NCBI RefSeq assembly: GCF_006381105.1
Contig: NZ_VDET01000001.1
Span: forward strand, 186,001 to 250,000
Reading direction: 5' to 3'
Source of the DNA: Flavicella sediminum
GTDB taxonomy: Bacteria; Bacteroidota; Bacteroidia; Flavobacteriales; Flavobacteriaceae
Length of the DNA stretch: 64,000 nt
The notes beneath the pieces were generated by a model. That model saw only the letters and a list, made by a program, of their open reading frames with translations, did no database searches and was not told the DNA's origin. Both the position numbers and the translations under genes were made by a program. Below, piece by piece: positions 1-9,110 of this stretch. Numbering within the stretch: position 1 is the stretch's first letter; each line of letters opens with the position of its first letter.

Positions 1-596
1 CTTTGATAGAGCCTTTATCAGTAGCTACGCATGATGTTCGTTTGAGTGGTTTGGTAGCTGGTGAAACTGCCGTTGTTTTAGGGGGTGGGCCTATCGGACT
101 TTTGGTTGCTATGGTGGCTAAAGAAGTGGGTGCGCAAGTAATTATTTCTGAAGTAAATCCAATTCGTATTCAAAAAGCCAAAGAACTTGGTTTTGATGCC
201 GTAAGTCCTATTGATGTGGATTTGGTAGCCTATGTACATGGGAAAACGGAAGGAAGAAAAGCGGATGTTGTTTTTGAAGTAGCGGGAGTTCAACCTGCTT
301 TAGATGTAATGACAGAAGTTGCTGGGATTAGAGGTAGAATCGTTATGGTGGCGATTCACGGAGTAAAAAAAGAAATTGATTTGTTTAAATTCTTCTGGAA
401 AGAATTAAAATTAATTGGAGCTCGTGTATACGAACGTGAAGATTATGAGAAATCAATCGCATTGATTACAGCTAATGAATTGCCGTTTGAAGATATGATT
501 ACTGATGTACAACCTTTGTCTAATATTCAACAAGTATTTGAAAATATTGATAAAAACCCTGATGGATTAAAAGTCTTAATGGATTGTCAATTGTAA
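1..596 (+). CDS. Zn-dependent alcohol/sugar-acid dehydrogenase, C-terminal part (5' truncated)
   Basis: The reading frame is open from the first base, so the start codon and the N-terminal catalytic zinc domain lie outside the window. What remains is the Rossmann half of a medium-chain dehydrogenase: the nucleotide-binding motif GGGPIGLL near residue 28 of the visible part, then the usual C-terminal substrate lobe ending at TAA 594-596. It resembles the sorbitol/L-galactonate dehydrogenase group (LgoD-like). As the first visible gene before an SDR and an anhydrogalactose pathway, it could oxidise 2-keto-3-deoxy-L-galactonate at C5, with the SDR reducing the diketo product. That role is inferred from context only; the family assignment is firm. 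Confidence 0.8.
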   Translation, partial: LIEPLSVATHDVRLSGLVAGETAVVLGGGPIGLLVAMVAKEVGAQVIISEVNPIRIQKAKELGFDAVSPIDVDLVAYVHGKTEGRKADVVFEVAGVQPALDVMTEVAGIRGRIVMVAIHGVKKEIDLFKFFWKELKLIGARVYEREDYEKSIALITANELPFEDMITDVQPLSNIQQVFENIDKNPDGLKVLMDCQL

Positions 597-616
597 AAAT
601 CAGCTATGAGCTTAGG

Positions 617-661
617 GCTTTTAGCATTTCAAAATAGATAGAATAAAAACATGCTAAAGGC
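617..661. repeat. Imperfect hairpin between the dehydrogenase and SDR genes
   Basis: GCTTTTAGCAT (617-627) pairs with ATGCTAAAGGC (651-661) apart from one G:T position, with a 23-nt AT-rich loop. It lies in the 100-bp gap before the SDR and has no T-run after it, so it is more likely an mRNA-processing or stability element than a terminator. Confidence 0.35.
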
Positions 662-696
662 TAGTAGTAAAAAGCCAATAGCTTAAAGAGAATAAA

Positions 697-1467
697 ATGA
701 GTATTTTAAATAGTTTCAGTTTAGAAGGAAAAACAGCCTTGGTAACAGGTTGTAAAAGAGGAATAGGAAGAGCAATGGCTATTGGTTTAGCTGAAGCAGG
801 AGCTAATATTATTGGTGTTTCGGCAACTTTAGAATTAGAAGGAAGTGGCGTTGAAAAAGACGTACAAGCAGTTGGTAAAAACTTTAGTGCTTACCAATGT
901 GATTTTTCTGATAGAAAATCCTTGTATAAATTTATTGCTGAAGTAAAAAAAGACCATCCTCAAATAGATATTTTGGTGAACAATGCAGGAACTATCTTAA
1001 GAGCGCCTGCTGCTGAGCATTCAGATGAGTTATGGGACAAAGTAATAGAGGTAAATCAAAATGCACAATTTATTTTAACTAGAGAGTTTGGTAGAGATAT
1101 GATTGCAAGAGGTTCAGGAAAAGTAATTTTCACAGCTTCTTTATTAACTTTTCAAGGAGGAATTACAGTACCAGGTTATGCAGCGAGTAAAGGAGCAATT
1201 GGTCAAATGACGATGGCTTTTGCTAATGAATGGGCTGGAAAAGGAGTAAATGTAAATGCAATTGCACCAGGTTATATTTCAACAGACAACACAGAAGCAT
1301 TAAGAAACGATGCTGAAAGATCCGCTTCAATTTTATCACGTATCCCAGCCGGTCGTTGGGGGAATCCAGTAGATTTTGCAGGGCCAACAGTGTTTTTAGC
1401 ATCAGAAGCAGCAGCATACATGCACGGATCCGTCGTTTTAGTTGACGGAGGTTGGATGGGTAGATAA
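697..1467 (+). CDS. SDR-family sugar-acid oxidoreductase (KduD-like)
   Basis: This is a 256-residue classical short-chain dehydrogenase. It has the cofactor motif TGCKRGIG near residue 18, NNAG near 95, the active-site YxxxK as YAASK near 165, and the C-terminal DGGW motif typical of KduD/2-deoxy-D-gluconate 3-dehydrogenase relatives. It is cytoplasmic, with no signal peptide. In published anhydro-L-galactose catabolism, 2-keto-3-deoxy-L-galactonate is oxidised to a 2,5-diketo acid and re-reduced to 2-keto-3-deoxy-D-gluconate. This SDR and the preceding Zn dehydrogenase are a plausible pair for that C5 inversion (inference). The sulfatase starts 14 bp downstream, so they are probably co-transcribed. 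Confidence 0.85.
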   Translation: MSILNSFSLEGKTALVTGCKRGIGRAMAIGLAEAGANIIGVSATLELEGSGVEKDVQAVGKNFSAYQCDFSDRKSLYKFIAEVKKDHPQIDILVNNAGTILRAPAAEHSDELWDKVIEVNQNAQFILTREFGRDMIARGSGKVIFTASLLTFQGGITVPGYAASKGAIGQMTMAFANEWAGKGVNVNAIAPGYISTDNTEALRNDAERSASILSRIPAGRWGNPVDFAGPTVFLASEAAAYMHGSVVLVDGGWMGR

Positions 1468-1481
1468 TCCTTTTATAGACT

Positions 1482-2906
1482 ATGAATAACAAAATAAATA
1501 GAAGTATGAAAATGCAATCACTATTCTTTATAGTGGTTGTATTTTGTGCTGTCATAAATTTGAAGGCTCAGAATAAACCGAATATTGTTTTTATTTTATC
1601 GGATGATGCGGGTTATGCAGATTTTGGCTTTCAAGGAAGTAAAGATTTTAAAACACCAAACTTAGATGCTTTGGCAAAAAGTGGTGTAAAGTTTACACAA
1701 GCGTATGTTTCTGCAGCTGTTTGTGGTCCGTCTAGGGCAGGTTTGTTGACTGGTAAATACCAGCAAAAATTTGGCTTCGAAGAAAATAATGTTCCGGGTT
1801 ATATGAGTGCATCCGGATTGTTAGGTGATGAAATGGGACTTCCATTAGATCAGGTAACTGTGGCGGATTATTTGAAAAAACAAGGCTACAGAACTGCCAT
1901 CTTCGGAAAATGGCATATGGGTAATGCGGATAGGTTTCACCCTACAAAAAGGGGCTTTGATGAGTTTTATGGTTTTAGAGGAGGTGCTCGTAGTTATTAC
2001 GAAATTTCAGAAAAAAGTGAGAAAAGAAGATTGGAAGATCGATTGGAACGTGGCTTTGAAGATTTTAAAGAAAGTGAAATCTACTTAACAGATGCTTTGG
2101 CAAATGAAACAAATAAATTTATGGAGCGTAATAAAAACAATCCATTCTTTGTGTATTTGTCCTTTAATGCCGTGCATACGCCCATGGAAGCTCGTGAAGA
2201 TGACTTAAAAAAAGTAGCGAAACATCTTACTGGAAAACGCAGAACTTTAGCGGCTATGACAATGGGCTTGGATAGAGCTTGCGGTCAGGTGCTAGATAAA
2301 ATTAAAGAGCTAGGAATAGAAAAAAATACCTTGATCGTTTTTGCAAACGACAATGGAGGTCCTTCAGATTCTAATAAATCGTGCAATGCACCCTTAAGTG
2401 GTACAAAAGCAAATCATTTAGAAGGAGGTATTCGAATTCCTTTTTTAATGTCTTGGAAAGGACATCTTAAGAAAAATAAAACCTACAACAATCCAATTTC
2501 GACATTGGATTTGTTGCCAACTTTTGTGGCTACCGCAGGAGGTGATATAGAAAAAATTGAAGGTTTGGACGGGGTGAATTTACTTCCCTATGTGACCCAT
2601 GAAATTAAAGAAAAACCACATACAACTCTGTATTGGAAAAAAGAGGCGAGAGGTGCTATTCGATTCAATGATTATAAATTGATTCGTTTTCCAGACAGAC
2701 CTGCTGAACTCTATGACCTAAGCAAGGATATTTCTGAAGTAAATGATTTGGCTTCTGAAAACCCAGAAATGGTTAAGAAATTGTATAAAATGTTATTCAA
2801 CTGGGAGCTAACTCTTGAACGTCCGTTGTGGCAATTGAAAAGAGTGTTTGAAGGAAAAGCAGCCGAGAGAATGGATACGTATAGAAAAGAAAAAATAAAG
2901 AAATAA
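1482..2906 (+). CDS. Exported S1-family sulfatase
   Basis: This 474-residue formylglycine sulfatase has an N-terminal signal peptide ending near residue 29 (Ala-Gln). The metal-binding DD motif is near residues 41-42. The canonical maturation site CGPSR has Cys81 as the residue converted to formylglycine, followed by LLTGKY. GKWHMG near 145 and NDNGG near 285 complete the active site. It should act in the periplasm, removing sulfate from galactan oligosaccharides. The exact position attacked (for example L-galactose-6-sulfate or an anhydrogalactose sulfate) cannot be read from sequence. ATG at 1482 is used, and an alternative Met at 1506 would give a tighter signal peptide. It sits inside the anhydrogalactose operon, 9 bp before the aldehyde dehydrogenase. 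Confidence 0.92.
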   Translation: MNNKINRSMKMQSLFFIVVVFCAVINLKAQNKPNIVFILSDDAGYADFGFQGSKDFKTPNLDALAKSGVKFTQAYVSAAVCGPSRAGLLTGKYQQKFGFEENNVPGYMSASGLLGDEMGLPLDQVTVADYLKKQGYRTAIFGKWHMGNADRFHPTKRGFDEFYGFRGGARSYYEISEKSEKRRLEDRLERGFEDFKESEIYLTDALANETNKFMERNKNNPFFVYLSFNAVHTPMEAREDDLKKVAKHLTGKRRTLAAMTMGLDRACGQVLDKIKELGIEKNTLIVFANDNGGPSDSNKSCNAPLSGTKANHLEGGIRIPFLMSWKGHLKKNKTYNNPISTLDLLPTFVATAGGDIEKIEGLDGVNLLPYVTHEIKEKPHTTLYWKKEARGAIRFNDYKLIRFPDRPAELYDLSKDISEVNDLASENPEMVKKLYKMLFNWELTLERPLWQLKRVFEGKAAERMDTYRKEKIKK

Positions 2907-2915
2907 ATAAAAATT

Positions 2916-4370
2916 ATGGCAGAAATTAAAGAGTACCAGTTATTTATTAATGGAGAATGGAAAACTTCTACTTCAGGAGAAACGATTGATATTGTAAGTC
3001 CATCAACGGAAGAAATTGTAGCACGTGTTCAAAATGGAACGGCGGAAGAAGCAATTGAAGCGCTTAAGGCAGCAGAAAAAGCTCAAAAAGAGTGGAAAAA
3101 AATGCCTCCACGTGATCGTGCTGATTTGTTATATAAATTAGCAGATGAAATTGATGCCAACACAGAACGTTTAGCTGTTTTATTAACTAGAGAACAAGGG
3201 AAACTTTTAAAAGTAGCTCGTTTTGAAGTAGCCGTTACTGGATCCTTCATCAGATATGCTGCAGAAGGAGCTCGTAGAATTGAAGGAGATATTATTCCTT
3301 CTGACAATCCTAACGAACAAATTTGGATTCAAAAAGTTCCTCGTGGGGTTGTTGTGGCTATTACTGCATGGAATTTCCCATTGGCTTTAGCAGGTCGTAA
3401 ATTAGGACCGGCATTAGCGGCAGGGAATACCATTGTCATTAAACCAACATCAGAAACTCCTTTAGCTACTTTAGAATTAGGAGATTTAGCCAATAAAGTA
3501 GGAATTCCTGCTGGAGTGATCAATATTTTAACAGGACCAGGTAGAGCTATGGGGAATGCATTGGTAGAAAGCCCAATTACCAAAATGGTAACCATGACGG
3601 GTTCTACTCCTGTAGGACAACAAATTGCTCGTAATGCTGCAGAAAACATGACACATGTGCAATTAGAATTAGGAGGTAAAGCGCCTTTTATCGTTTTTGA
3701 AGATGCGGATATTGATGCTGCGGTAGAAGCTGCTTTACATTCTCGTTTTGACAACTGTGGACAAGTTTGTACTTGTAACGAGCGTATGTATTTGCACGAA
3801 AGTATTCATGATGTATTTATGGAGAAATTTATAGCAGCAACGAAAGCTCTTAAGGTAGGAGACCCAATGTTAGAAGAAACAGATATGGGACCTAAAGTAA
3901 ACGCTGCTGAGTTAAAGCATATGGAACATTTAGTTGAAATAAGTGTGAAAGAAGGAGCAACTATTGCTACTGGTGGTAAAAGACCAGAAGGAGCAGAATT
4001 TGAGAGAGGATATTGGTTTGAACCAACTGTTTTAACAAACGTAACTCAAAATATGACAATTGTTCATGAAGAAGCTTTCGGACCTATTTTACCTGTTTTA
4101 AAATTTAGCTCTTTCGATGAGGTTATTGCTTATGCAAATGATAGTGAATATGGTTTAGCTGTAATGGTGTTTACAAATGATATGAATACAATCATGAAGT
4201 GTAACGACGAGTTGGAATATGGAGAAATCTATGTAAACAGAGGTCATGGTGAGCAACATCAAGGATTCCATAACGGATATAAAAAATCGGGTTCTGGAGG
4301 GGAAGATGGAAAATATGGTTTTGAACAATATTTAGAAAAGAAAACTTTTTATATCAGACATAAAGCATAA
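2916..4370 (+). CDS. 3,6-anhydro-L-galactose dehydrogenase (aldehyde dehydrogenase family)
   Basis: This 484-residue NAD(P)-dependent aldehyde dehydrogenase has the full-length fold, the general base Glu251 in LELGGKAP and the catalytic Cys285 in NCGQVC. The glycine-rich and C-terminal oligomerisation segments are intact. Lactaldehyde/AldA-type dehydrogenases with this profile oxidise 3,6-anhydro-L-galactose to 3,6-anhydro-L-galactonate in agar-degrading bacteria. Here the assignment rests on the family plus the gene 90 bp downstream, which is a clear anhydrogalactonate cycloisomerase. It is cytoplasmic. A different aldehyde such as L-lactaldehyde is possible but less likely in this operon. 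Confidence 0.85.
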   Translation: MAEIKEYQLFINGEWKTSTSGETIDIVSPSTEEIVARVQNGTAEEAIEALKAAEKAQKEWKKMPPRDRADLLYKLADEIDANTERLAVLLTREQGKLLKVARFEVAVTGSFIRYAAEGARRIEGDIIPSDNPNEQIWIQKVPRGVVVAITAWNFPLALAGRKLGPALAAGNTIVIKPTSETPLATLELGDLANKVGIPAGVINILTGPGRAMGNALVESPITKMVTMTGSTPVGQQIARNAAENMTHVQLELGGKAPFIVFEDADIDAAVEAALHSRFDNCGQVCTCNERMYLHESIHDVFMEKFIAATKALKVGDPMLEETDMGPKVNAAELKHMEHLVEISVKEGATIATGGKRPEGAEFERGYWFEPTVLTNVTQNMTIVHEEAFGPILPVLKFSSFDEVIAYANDSEYGLAVMVFTNDMNTIMKCNDELEYGEIYVNRGHGEQHQGFHNGYKKSGSGGEDGKYGFEQYLEKKTFYIRHKA

Positions 4371-4460
4371 AAATTTATAGAAGAGTCTGCTGGGGAATGT
4401 ATTTTTATTGGTTTATAGATATACCTAGCGGCTTTTCTGTTTTTTAAACAAAATAGACAC

Positions 4461-5555
4461 ATGAGTACAAAAATTTCAAAAATAAAAACACAACTGTTTA
4501 CAGTGCCATTGCCAGAAGTAATGTCAGATGCTAAACATGGAGATCATTATCATTTTGAGTTGGTTACTGTAACCATAACTTTAGAAGATGGTTCTGAAGG
4601 AACAGGGTATACGTATACTGGAGGAAAAGGTGGGTTTGCTATCAAAGCGATGATAGAGCATGATTTTGAAAGTGTATTGCTTGGAAAAGATGGAACAGAT
4701 ATCGCTGGTATTTATGACTTCTTAGAGTGGCACGTACATTATGTGGGGCGTGGAGGTGTGGCTTCTTTTGCTATTTCTGCAGTAGATATTGCCTTATGGG
4801 ATATCAAATGTAAAAAAGCTGGTGAGCCCTTATGGAAAATGGCAGGTGGAGCAGGGAATACTTGTAAAGCCTATTGCGGAGGTATCGATTTAATGTTTCC
4901 TTTAGAGAAATTATTAAACAATATGAAAGGATACATGGCAAGAGGATTTAATGCCGTGAAAATTAAAATTGGACGTGAAAATTTACAAGAAGATTTAGAT
5001 CGAATCAAAGCGGTTCGCGAATTTGTTGGACCTGATGTAACTTTTATGGTAGATGCCAATTATTCAATGACCGTTGAAAAAGCCATCAAAGCCATTGAAG
5101 GTTTTAAAGAACACAATATCACTTGGTTTGAAGAACCAATCATTCCAGACAATTACAAAGGTTTTGGTGAAATTGTTGATGCTACTGGTTTTCCTTTAGC
5201 TATGGGTGAAAACTTACATACGATTCACGAATTTGAGTATGCTTTCGATCAAGCGAAATTGTCATTTATACAACCAGATGCTTCCAATTGTGGTGGTGTT
5301 ACAGGTTGGTTAGCAGCAGCAAGATTGGCAGACAAACACGGAATTCCAGCTTGTTCTCACGGAATGCAAGAATTACACGTAAGTTTGGTTTCTGCACAAC
5401 CTAATTCAGGTTGGTTAGAAGTGCATAGTTTTCCTATTGATGAGTATACAACCAGACCATTAGTAGTTGAAAATTTCAGAGCTGTTGCTCCAGATTATCC
5501 AGGAGTAGGAGTTGTATTCGATTGGGAGAAATTAGCTCCTTTCGAAGAAAAATAA
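4461..5555 (+). CDS. 3,6-anhydro-alpha-L-galactonate cycloisomerase
   Basis: This 364-residue enolase-superfamily enzyme opens the anhydro ring of 3,6-anhydro-L-galactonate to give 2-keto-3-deoxy-L-galactonate. The sequence closely resembles the characterised Vibrio cycloisomerase as I remember it, including the N-terminal SDAKHGDH stretch, HYVGRGG and the C-terminal [12 protein letters not shown]. The fold's machinery is present: Lys167/Lys169 in VKIKIG, metal ligands Asp198, Glu224 or Glu225 and Glu250, and His300 in CSHGMQE. It has no signal peptide and is cytoplasmic. With the preceding dehydrogenase it makes the two-step anhydrogalactose entry route; the next gene follows after 25 bp. 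Confidence 0.93.
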   Translation: MSTKISKIKTQLFTVPLPEVMSDAKHGDHYHFELVTVTITLEDGSEGTGYTYTGGKGGFAIKAMIEHDFESVLLGKDGTDIAGIYDFLEWHVHYVGRGGVASFAISAVDIALWDIKCKKAGEPLWKMAGGAGNTCKAYCGGIDLMFPLEKLLNNMKGYMARGFNAVKIKIGRENLQEDLDRIKAVREFVGPDVTFMVDANYSMTVEKAIKAIEGFKEHNITWFEEPIIPDNYKGFGEIVDATGFPLAMGENLHTIHEFEYAFDQAKLSFIQPDASNCGGVTGWLAAARLADKHGIPACSHGMQELHVSLVSAQPNSGWLEVHSFPIDEYTTRPLVVENFRAVAPDYPGVGVVFDWEKLAPFEEK

Positions 5556-5580
5556 ACAAACTAAACTTAAATCAATAATA

Positions 5581-6624
5581 ATGAGTGTAGAAATAACAAA
5601 GTTTGGAGCTTATCAAAGAGAGGGTATCGACCAATATTCGCTTAAAAATGCCAATGGAGTTGAAGTAAAAATAATAAATTACGGAGCAACAATTACAACA
5701 ATCAATGTGCCTAATTCAAAAGGTGAAATTGAAAATATAGCTTGTGGTTTTGATACTTTAGAAGGCTACTTTGGAAAAGAATATGTGGAAAATTCTCCTT
5801 ATTTTGGAGGAACCATTGGAAGGTATTGTTCTCAAATAAAAGATGCCAAATTTTCTTTAAATGGAAAAGGGTATCAATTGGCTGCGAATTGCAATGATAA
5901 TAACTTGCATGGAGGATCTGTAGGTTTTGATAAAAAGGTTTGGTCGGTAGAAATACCTGAAATAGCAACACCAACAGTGGTTATGAAATTGGAAAGTAAA
6001 GACTTGGAAGAAGGATTTCCAGGAAATGTTGCCGTTTCTGTAACTTTTTCTTTGACAGATGAGAATGAATTGAAAATAGCCTACAAGGCTACGCCAGATC
6101 AAGACACACCACTATCTCTTACCAATCATAGCTATTTTAATTTAAATGGATTTGCTTCAACAGTGGAAAACCATGTTGCCAAGGTACATACCTATAAAAG
6201 ACAAGCCATGGATGAAACAGGAGCAGGAACTGGTGAGATAGTAAATGTAACAGGACAAGCAGATGATCTTAGAGATGGAAAGCGAATAGGAGATGTTCAT
6301 AAAGCTATGAATGATGGATTTGAACATTTTTATGTTTTCGACAATGCTGAGTTTAAATTAGCGGAAGTAGCGCATATCAATTCTGAAGAATCAGGGAGAT
6401 CTTTAACTGTTTTTAGTGAAGAACCTTGTATGTTATTGTATACAGGAAAATATACTTCTGATGAAATAAGACGAGAAAACGGTGAGCAATATGGGAAATA
6501 CCGTGGGTTTTGCTGTGAAACACATCGATACCAAAACGGACCAAATATTCAAGGTTCACCAAAATCAATTACCAAAGCTGGTGAAGAATTTAAAAGTACG
6601 ACTATATTTAAATTTGGTTGGTAA
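5581..6624 (+). CDS. galM: Aldose 1-epimerase (galactose mutarotase)
   Basis: This 347-residue GalM-family protein has the NHSYFNL motif with the catalytic His, the VEN/NDGFEHFYV segment and the C-terminal CCETHRYQNGPN motif. It interconverts alpha and beta anomers of aldohexoses, probably D-galactose released from agar by beta-galactosidase. No signal peptide is visible, so it is likely cytoplasmic, serving sugar entering through the neighbouring permease. It starts 25 bp after the cycloisomerase. The substrate could also be L-galactose, which sequence cannot resolve. Confidence 0.88.
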   Translation: MSVEITKFGAYQREGIDQYSLKNANGVEVKIINYGATITTINVPNSKGEIENIACGFDTLEGYFGKEYVENSPYFGGTIGRYCSQIKDAKFSLNGKGYQLAANCNDNNLHGGSVGFDKKVWSVEIPEIATPTVVMKLESKDLEEGFPGNVAVSVTFSLTDENELKIAYKATPDQDTPLSLTNHSYFNLNGFASTVENHVAKVHTYKRQAMDETGAGTGEIVNVTGQADDLRDGKRIGDVHKAMNDGFEHFYVFDNAEFKLAEVAHINSEESGRSLTVFSEEPCMLLYTGKYTSDEIRRENGEQYGKYRGFCCETHRYQNGPNIQGSPKSITKAGEEFKSTTIFKFGW

Positions 6625-6681
6625 TCTACTTTATGTAGGCAGTAAAATAAATTTTAATAAATAAACTTAAACAATAATTTT

Positions 6682-7704
6682 ATGATAACAGGTGTATTAT
6701 TTGCAGTACTTGCAGGATTATTATTAGGGCTATATGCCTTGCCAGAAAAATTTACCAAAGATTTTGAATTCGAAAATACATGGAGTATGTTTTTCGCAAT
6801 CAACACTTTTGTAGTGCCCAATATTGCCGCATTTTTATTAATTGATGGTTTTGCCGATGTGTTAGGCGCAATTCCTTCCAATGTGTTAATTGCCATGATT
6901 GTTTCAAGTGTTGCTTGGGGGATTGGAGCCATGATGTGGGGAAAAGCAATTAATTATATAGGACTTTCTTTAGGTTTCTCTATATTTATTGGAACCATTA
7001 TTTTAGTCGGTTCTTTGATTCCGTTTTTTGTAGGAGGTATTCCAGCAACAAATGTGTTCTTAACTATTTTAGGAGGTTTGGTTGTGGTGCTTATTGGAGT
7101 AATGGCAAATGGTAAAGCCGGAATATTACGTCAAAAAGATGAAGAGGGGGCTAAAGCTGAAGGGGATCAAAAAAGTGGTTCTATGGCTACGGGTATTCTT
7201 ATTGCCATTGTAGGTGGTTTGCTAGCAACAGGGTTTAGTTTTGCAAATTCTTATGGTGCCGAAATTATTGACCAAGCTTCACAGGCACAAGGAAATGCTT
7301 CTTGGAAAAGTGCGATTGCAGTAATGTATGTTATTTATATGGCCGGAGGTGTTGCTATTGCGGTATATTTTATTCAGCAATTAACAGCTAAAAAATTATG
7401 GGGTAAATTCAAAACACCTCATTTAGGCAAAAACATCATGTTAACGAGTATTATGGGCGTTTTTAACTTTGCCGCTTCTGTAGTGTTTGCCTACGCGGCT
7501 TTTAAATTAGGAAAAGAATTAGGAGGAAGTGTTGGTTATGCAATTTTTAATACCGCCTGTGTTGTGACGGCTATTGTAAGTGGTCTGATTACAAAAGAGT
7601 GGGTAAAGGCTTCTTCAAAAGCAAAAAACTCATTGTATTTAGGTTTATCTTGTATGGTGATTGGAATTTTAATTATTGCGTATTCAAATACATTAGCTTC
7701 ATAA
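6682..7704 (+). CDS. RhaT/DMT-type sugar-proton symporter
   Basis: This 340-residue integral membrane protein has about ten hydrophobic helices, beginning with GVLFAVLAGLLLGLYALPEKF, a signature seen in L-rhamnose-proton symporter (RhaT) relatives. A hydrophilic Lys/Glu-rich loop lies near residues 150-165. It sits between galM and the GH117, which releases anhydrogalactose in the periplasm, so its likely cargo is 3,6-anhydro-L-galactose or L-galactose across the inner membrane (inference). L-Galactose and L-rhamnose are both L-hexoses, so a RhaT-derived carrier is chemically reasonable. Confidence 0.82.
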   Translation: MITGVLFAVLAGLLLGLYALPEKFTKDFEFENTWSMFFAINTFVVPNIAAFLLIDGFADVLGAIPSNVLIAMIVSSVAWGIGAMMWGKAINYIGLSLGFSIFIGTIILVGSLIPFFVGGIPATNVFLTILGGLVVVLIGVMANGKAGILRQKDEEGAKAEGDQKSGSMATGILIAIVGGLLATGFSFANSYGAEIIDQASQAQGNASWKSAIAVMYVIYMAGGVAIAVYFIQQLTAKKLWGKFKTPHLGKNIMLTSIMGVFNFAASVVFAYAAFKLGKELGGSVGYAIFNTACVVTAIVSGLITKEWVKASSKAKNSLYLGLSCMVIGILIIAYSNTLAS

Positions 7705-7721
7705 AAATAAAAAAGAATAAA

Positions 7722-8966
7722 ATGAAAAAAATAAAATTTATAATCCCTGTATTAATAGGGCTAAGCTTTTTTTCTTGTGAGAAAAAAGCAGATTGTAAGC
7801 ATGAACATGTTAAGCAGGTAGAATTGACTGATGAAAAACAAGATTTTCTTGGAATTACCAATAAAGATAAATTAAGTGCCGCTTCTAAAAGAGCTTTGCT
7901 ATGGCCAGATGAATTATTGCATGGCAATGATTGGTTTTTTAAATATGAAACTTATGATTTAAAAGGAGATTTGGCCTATGAAGAAGGCGTGGTAAGAAGA
8001 GATCCTAGTGCAATTATCAAACATGATGGAAAATATTATGTTTGGTACAGTAGAAGTACAGGACCTTCTCAAGGTTTTGGAGGAGATGTTGTAAAAGACA
8101 AAGTTTTCCCTTGGGATCGTTGTGATATTTGGTATGCAACTTCTAAAGATGGTTTGACTTGGAAAGAAGAAGGTGTGGCGGTAGCTAGAGGAAAAGCAGG
8201 AGAATATGACGATCGTTCTGTGTTTACTGTTGAAATTATGGAACATGACGGAATGTATTATTTATCGTACCAAACCGTTAAAAATCCTTACAGCGTTCGT
8301 GTAAAAAATCAAGTAGGTTTGTCATGGTCTAATTCTCCAAATGGTCCTTGGACCAAAGCAAAAGAACCAATTTTAAGTCCGGCTGATAATGGAATTTGGA
8401 AAGGAGAAGAGCAAGATCGTTTTGCTGTAATTAAGAAAGGTGATTTTGACAGTCATAAGGTGCATGATCCGTGTATTCTTCCTTTTAAAGGCAAATTTTA
8501 TTTGTATTATAAAGGTGAACAAATGGGAGAAGCGATTACTTTTGGTGGTCGTCAAATTAGACATGGGGTAGCAATTGCTGACAATCCAAAAGGGCCTTAT
8601 GTAAAGTCTCCATACAATCCTATTAGTAATAGTGGTCATGAAATTTGTGTTTGGCCATACAACGGAGGTATTGCTTCTTTAATTACAACAGATGGACCTG
8701 AAAAAAATACGGTACAATGGTCTCCTGACGGAATTAACTTTGAAGTAAAAGCGGTTGTGAAAGGAGCGCCACATGCCATTGGTTTAAATAGAACAGCAGA
8801 TAATGAAAAAGAACCAACTGAAATTTTACGTTGGGGATTGACACATGAATACAAAAATTACAACTACCAGTATATTCGTGGATTTAAAACGTCAAGAATG
8901 CAATACCACACTGCAAAAGGTGTTGTAAAAAAAGGAAGTGAGTTTTCTGTGAAAAATCAGAAATAA
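7722..8966 (+). CDS. GH117 alpha-1,3-(3,6-anhydro)-L-galactosidase, lipoprotein
   Basis: This exo-enzyme removes non-reducing-end 3,6-anhydro-L-galactose from neoagaro-oligosaccharides. The ATG at 7722 is chosen because it gives a 414-residue protein with a clean lipoprotein signal (lipid Cys19 in FFSC); the longer upstream frame overlaps the transporter. Family hallmarks of the five-bladed propeller are RRDPSAI (Asp94), CDIWYATSKDG, HDPCI (Asp249) and SGHEI (His306, Glu307). These acidic residues correspond in position to the conserved catalytic site of GH117. It is anchored in the periplasm or on the outer membrane. It closes the operon 17 bp after the transporter and is followed by a terminator. 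Confidence 0.9.
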   Translation: MKKIKFIIPVLIGLSFFSCEKKADCKHEHVKQVELTDEKQDFLGITNKDKLSAASKRALLWPDELLHGNDWFFKYETYDLKGDLAYEEGVVRRDPSAIIKHDGKYYVWYSRSTGPSQGFGGDVVKDKVFPWDRCDIWYATSKDGLTWKEEGVAVARGKAGEYDDRSVFTVEIMEHDGMYYLSYQTVKNPYSVRVKNQVGLSWSNSPNGPWTKAKEPILSPADNGIWKGEEQDRFAVIKKGDFDSHKVHDPCILPFKGKFYLYYKGEQMGEAITFGGRQIRHGVAIADNPKGPYVKSPYNPISNSGHEICVWPYNGGIASLITTDGPEKNTVQWSPDGINFEVKAVVKGAPHAIGLNRTADNEKEPTEILRWGLTHEYKNYNYQYIRGFKTSRMQYHTAKGVVKKGSEFSVKNQK

Positions 8967-8981
8967 TAGAACTTTATTTAT

Positions 8982-9015
8982 AAAAAAAGATCAGTTTTAT
9001 CCTGGTCTTTTTTTT
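8982..9015 (+). terminator. Rho-independent terminator after GH117
   Basis: An A-rich arm ending in GATCAG pairs with CTGGTC followed by eight T. It starts 16 bp after the GH117 stop and ends the anhydrogalactose operon, so GH29 is a separate unit. Confidence 0.75.
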
Positions 9016-9110
9016 GTGGTAGTTATTAAAACATACCTTTTAGTCTTCTATGTGAAATTTCAGTAAGTTTGAAGGAATAAAATTAGTATTCAATAGTAAA
9101 AAGTAATCCT

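Noticed and set aside
4371-4460. Possible terminator between aldehyde dehydrogenase and cycloisomerase
   Set aside because: Only weak pairing around 4386-4436 was found, and the functional link argues for one operon.
5711-6102. Minus-strand frames inside galM, and similar overlapping frames elsewhere (for example 8373-8639, 38047-38247, 52861-53208)
   Set aside because: They are fully contained within well-supported genes, lack domain signatures and look like antisense shadows.
7599-7721. Longer GH117 start at 7599
   Set aside because: It overlaps the transporter by 106 bp and would bury the lipoprotein signal that begins at 7722.
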